From NCBI GenBank assembly GCA_023434025.1, contig JAEYTL010000006.1, positions 1 to 32,669 on the forward strand: a stretch of DNA of 32,669 bases, written 5' to 3'. The translations under genes were made by a program, and so were the position numbers. This stretch comes from Bacteroidota bacterium. GTDB lineage: Bacteria > Bacteroidota > Bacteroidia > Flavobacteriales > Flavobacteriaceae. Below are positions 32,543 through 32,669 of the stretch, piece after piece; positions within the stretch are counted from its first letter, which is position 1; every line of letters begins with the position of its first letter. Below the pieces are notes generated by a model. It was not told the DNA's origin. It searched no databases and worked only from the letters and a program-made list of their open reading frames with translations.

Positions 32543-32568
32543 AAAGCTACTTTCGGGTAGCTTTTTTT
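32543..32568 (+). terminator. Intrinsic terminator after the immunity gene
   Basis: AAAGCTAC (32543-32550) pairs perfectly with GTAGCTTT (32557-32564), 6-base loop TTTCGG, continuing into a run of T. It closes the toxin-immunity unit and isolates the silent cassette behind it. Confidence 0.88.
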
Positions 32569-32578
32569 ATTTAATTCA

Positions 32579-32669
32579 GGAACCATTTCTTATTATCTTG
32601 CCAAAGGAATTGTGAAATATGGTGAACAGGTTAAACAACAGCTCAGGAATGAAAAGGAGCTCTCTAAGC
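32579..32669 (+). pseudogene. Start-less second copy of the pre-toxin segment (silent toxin cassette, cut by window edge)
   Basis: Encodes the same 30 residues as 543-572 of the toxin, in an open frame that reaches the window edge. Upstream in this frame is a TAG at 32558-32560 and no ATG between, and a terminator lies just before it, so the copy cannot be expressed as it stands. It begins 10 bases after the T-run. This is what an orphan toxin tip stored behind an active toxin-immunity pair looks like; the tip itself would lie beyond the window. Confidence 0.82.

Overview
The window looks like chromosome of a flavobacterium (Bacteroidota, Flavobacteriaceae-like). The base composition is AT-rich. 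Promoter-like sites match the Bacteroidota pattern TAnnTTTG rather than the E. coli type. The gene set is typical of the group: a SUF iron-sulfur cluster locus with a DUF59/SufT protein, DUF2480 and DUF3078 proteins, a carboxypeptidase-regulatory-domain outer membrane beta-barrel protein, S8 and M1 peptidases with export signals, and a large exported fibronectin/anchor-J protein.

Layout. 1-1625 (minus): N-terminal part of a large exported adhesin-like protein that runs off the left edge. 1818-3041 (plus): HflX GTPase, followed by a non-coding element and a two-way terminator. 3259-4773 (minus): DUF3078 and DUF2480 proteins. 4856-7297 (minus): sufT, sufE, a small lipoprotein and sufS. 7452-8798 (plus): a serine hydrolase that splits the suf locus. 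8878-12993 (minus): sufD, sufC, sufB and a SufA/HesB-type carrier. Most suf gene junctions carry inverted repeats, two of them built from the same 13-base unit. 13165-20668 (plus): MBL-fold hydrolase, MarR regulator, TonB-receptor-like outer membrane protein, S8 lipoprotein protease and M1 metallopeptidase. 20772-22526 (plus): an AT-rich lipoprotein gene, followed by a broken second copy of the 3' end of the M1 gene. 22776-24931 (minus): small secreted protein, HPP-family membrane protein and fatty acid hydroxylase/sterol desaturase.

The most interesting part is the right end. A LexA/CI-like self-cleaving repressor (25183-25881, minus) is divergent from a 1277-residue protein of unknown family (26093-29926). 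A hairpin follows, then a 752-residue protein with polymorphic-toxin architecture: a long N-terminal part, a hydrophobic segment, and a C-terminal domain with an HExxGH metal-binding-like motif. Its stop overlaps the start of a 92-residue gene that fits an immunity protein. Directly after that gene's terminator, a second copy of the toxin's pre-toxin segment begins without a start codon and runs off the right edge. Over the 91 visible bases it differs only at synonymous positions. This is the expected look of a silent (orphan) toxin cassette available for recombination. My working reading is a repressor-controlled delivery protein plus a toxin with exchangeable tips. The delivery role of the 1277-residue protein and the SOS-like control are inference; the cassette structure is read directly from the sequence.

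No rRNA, tRNA, CRISPR array or insertion sequence was recognised, and no stretch longer than 300 bases lacks a gene.
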